Below are positions 63,955-64,000 of a DNA stretch of 64,000 nt, in pieces (position 1 is the first letter of the stretch; each line of letters begins with the position of its first letter). The stretch is from CAYMYN01 sp964394665 (GTDB taxonomy: Bacteria; Planctomycetota; UBA1135; GCA-002686595): contig CAYMYN010000023.1 of the NCBI GenBank assembly GCA_964394665.1, positions 3,295-67,294 on the forward strand, read 5' to 3'. The notes under the pieces are model-generated. The model was not told where the DNA came from and made no database searches. It worked only from the letters and a program-made list of their open reading frames with translations. Both the position numbers and the translations under genes were made by a program.

Positions 63955-64000
63955 GCGGCACACCCTGCATGGGCGGCGGGCGGCTCCCGGGGATCCGGGG

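Overview
The window is a single GC-rich bacterial segment with almost no spare DNA. It is probably part of a metagenome-derived scaffold, because a 10-base run of N interrupts one gene at 44758-44767. The gene content points to Planctomycetota. There is an ECF-type sigma factor translationally coupled to a membrane Ser/Thr kinase, a cluster of MoxR, DUF58, DUF4129 and DUF4350 genes, a sulfatase fused to TPR repeats, and secreted FG-GAP proteins with a C-terminal domain ending in FCP. Many secreted-protein genes start without a visible Shine-Dalgarno sequence. The phylum is inferred from this gene content; no rRNA or tRNA gene is present.

Layout. 1-1532: the end of a biotin carboxylase and its biotin carrier protein, from an acyl-CoA carboxylase. 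1981-3275: two related secreted proteins of unknown function. 3427-6809: sigma factor and Ser/Thr kinase. 6834-9604: a secreted helical protein diverging from a dapE-like/dapD pair of lysine and peptidoglycan biosynthesis. 9618-14481 (minus): a three-gene beta-oxidation operon of PaaK-like ligase, thiolase and FadB-like enzyme. 14762-15889: a patatin phospholipase fused to a ferredoxin domain. 15963-18017: a nuclease-like/DUF2075 helicase. 18203-24104: membrane protein, DUF4129, DUF4350, MoxR, DUF58 and a small anchored protein. 24135-26167: a MamK-like actin preceded by a degenerate GGDEF protein. 26259-28007: an OLD-type ATPase-TOPRIM nuclease. 28113-33977: Na/Pi transporter, ECF sigma and anti-sigma pair, DUF6498 protein, GST and two lipoproteins. 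34044-39903: histidine kinase, OmpR-type regulator and a large secreted helical-repeat protein. 40074-43024: OPT transporter and a small partner. 43032-48388 (minus): LemA, M48 protease, coiled-coil protein, lipoprotein and phospholipase D. 48579-54593 (minus): UvrD helicase, sulfatase-TPR and SGNH hydrolase. 54775-59932: BtpA-family protein, an M16 peptidase pair and MoaB. 60283-63954: two paralogous FG-GAP secreted proteins.

How genes work together. Stop/start overlaps of 1 to 4 bases tie together carboxylase subunits, sigma and kinase, DapE and DapD, the three lipid genes, sigma and anti-sigma, kinase and regulator, and OPT and its partner. The clearest regulatory signal is a set of direct repeats of TTGACGG spaced exactly 11 bp. 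It occurs before the histidine kinase operon and again between the regulator and the helical-repeat gene, which suggests that the OmpR-type regulator controls both.

The most unusual items are those repeats, a palindromic element carried in frame inside the signal peptide of the helical-repeat protein, a MamK-like actin outside any visible magnetosome cluster, a patatin-ferredoxin fusion, and a small family of secreted proteins sharing an HGWIAVN motif.
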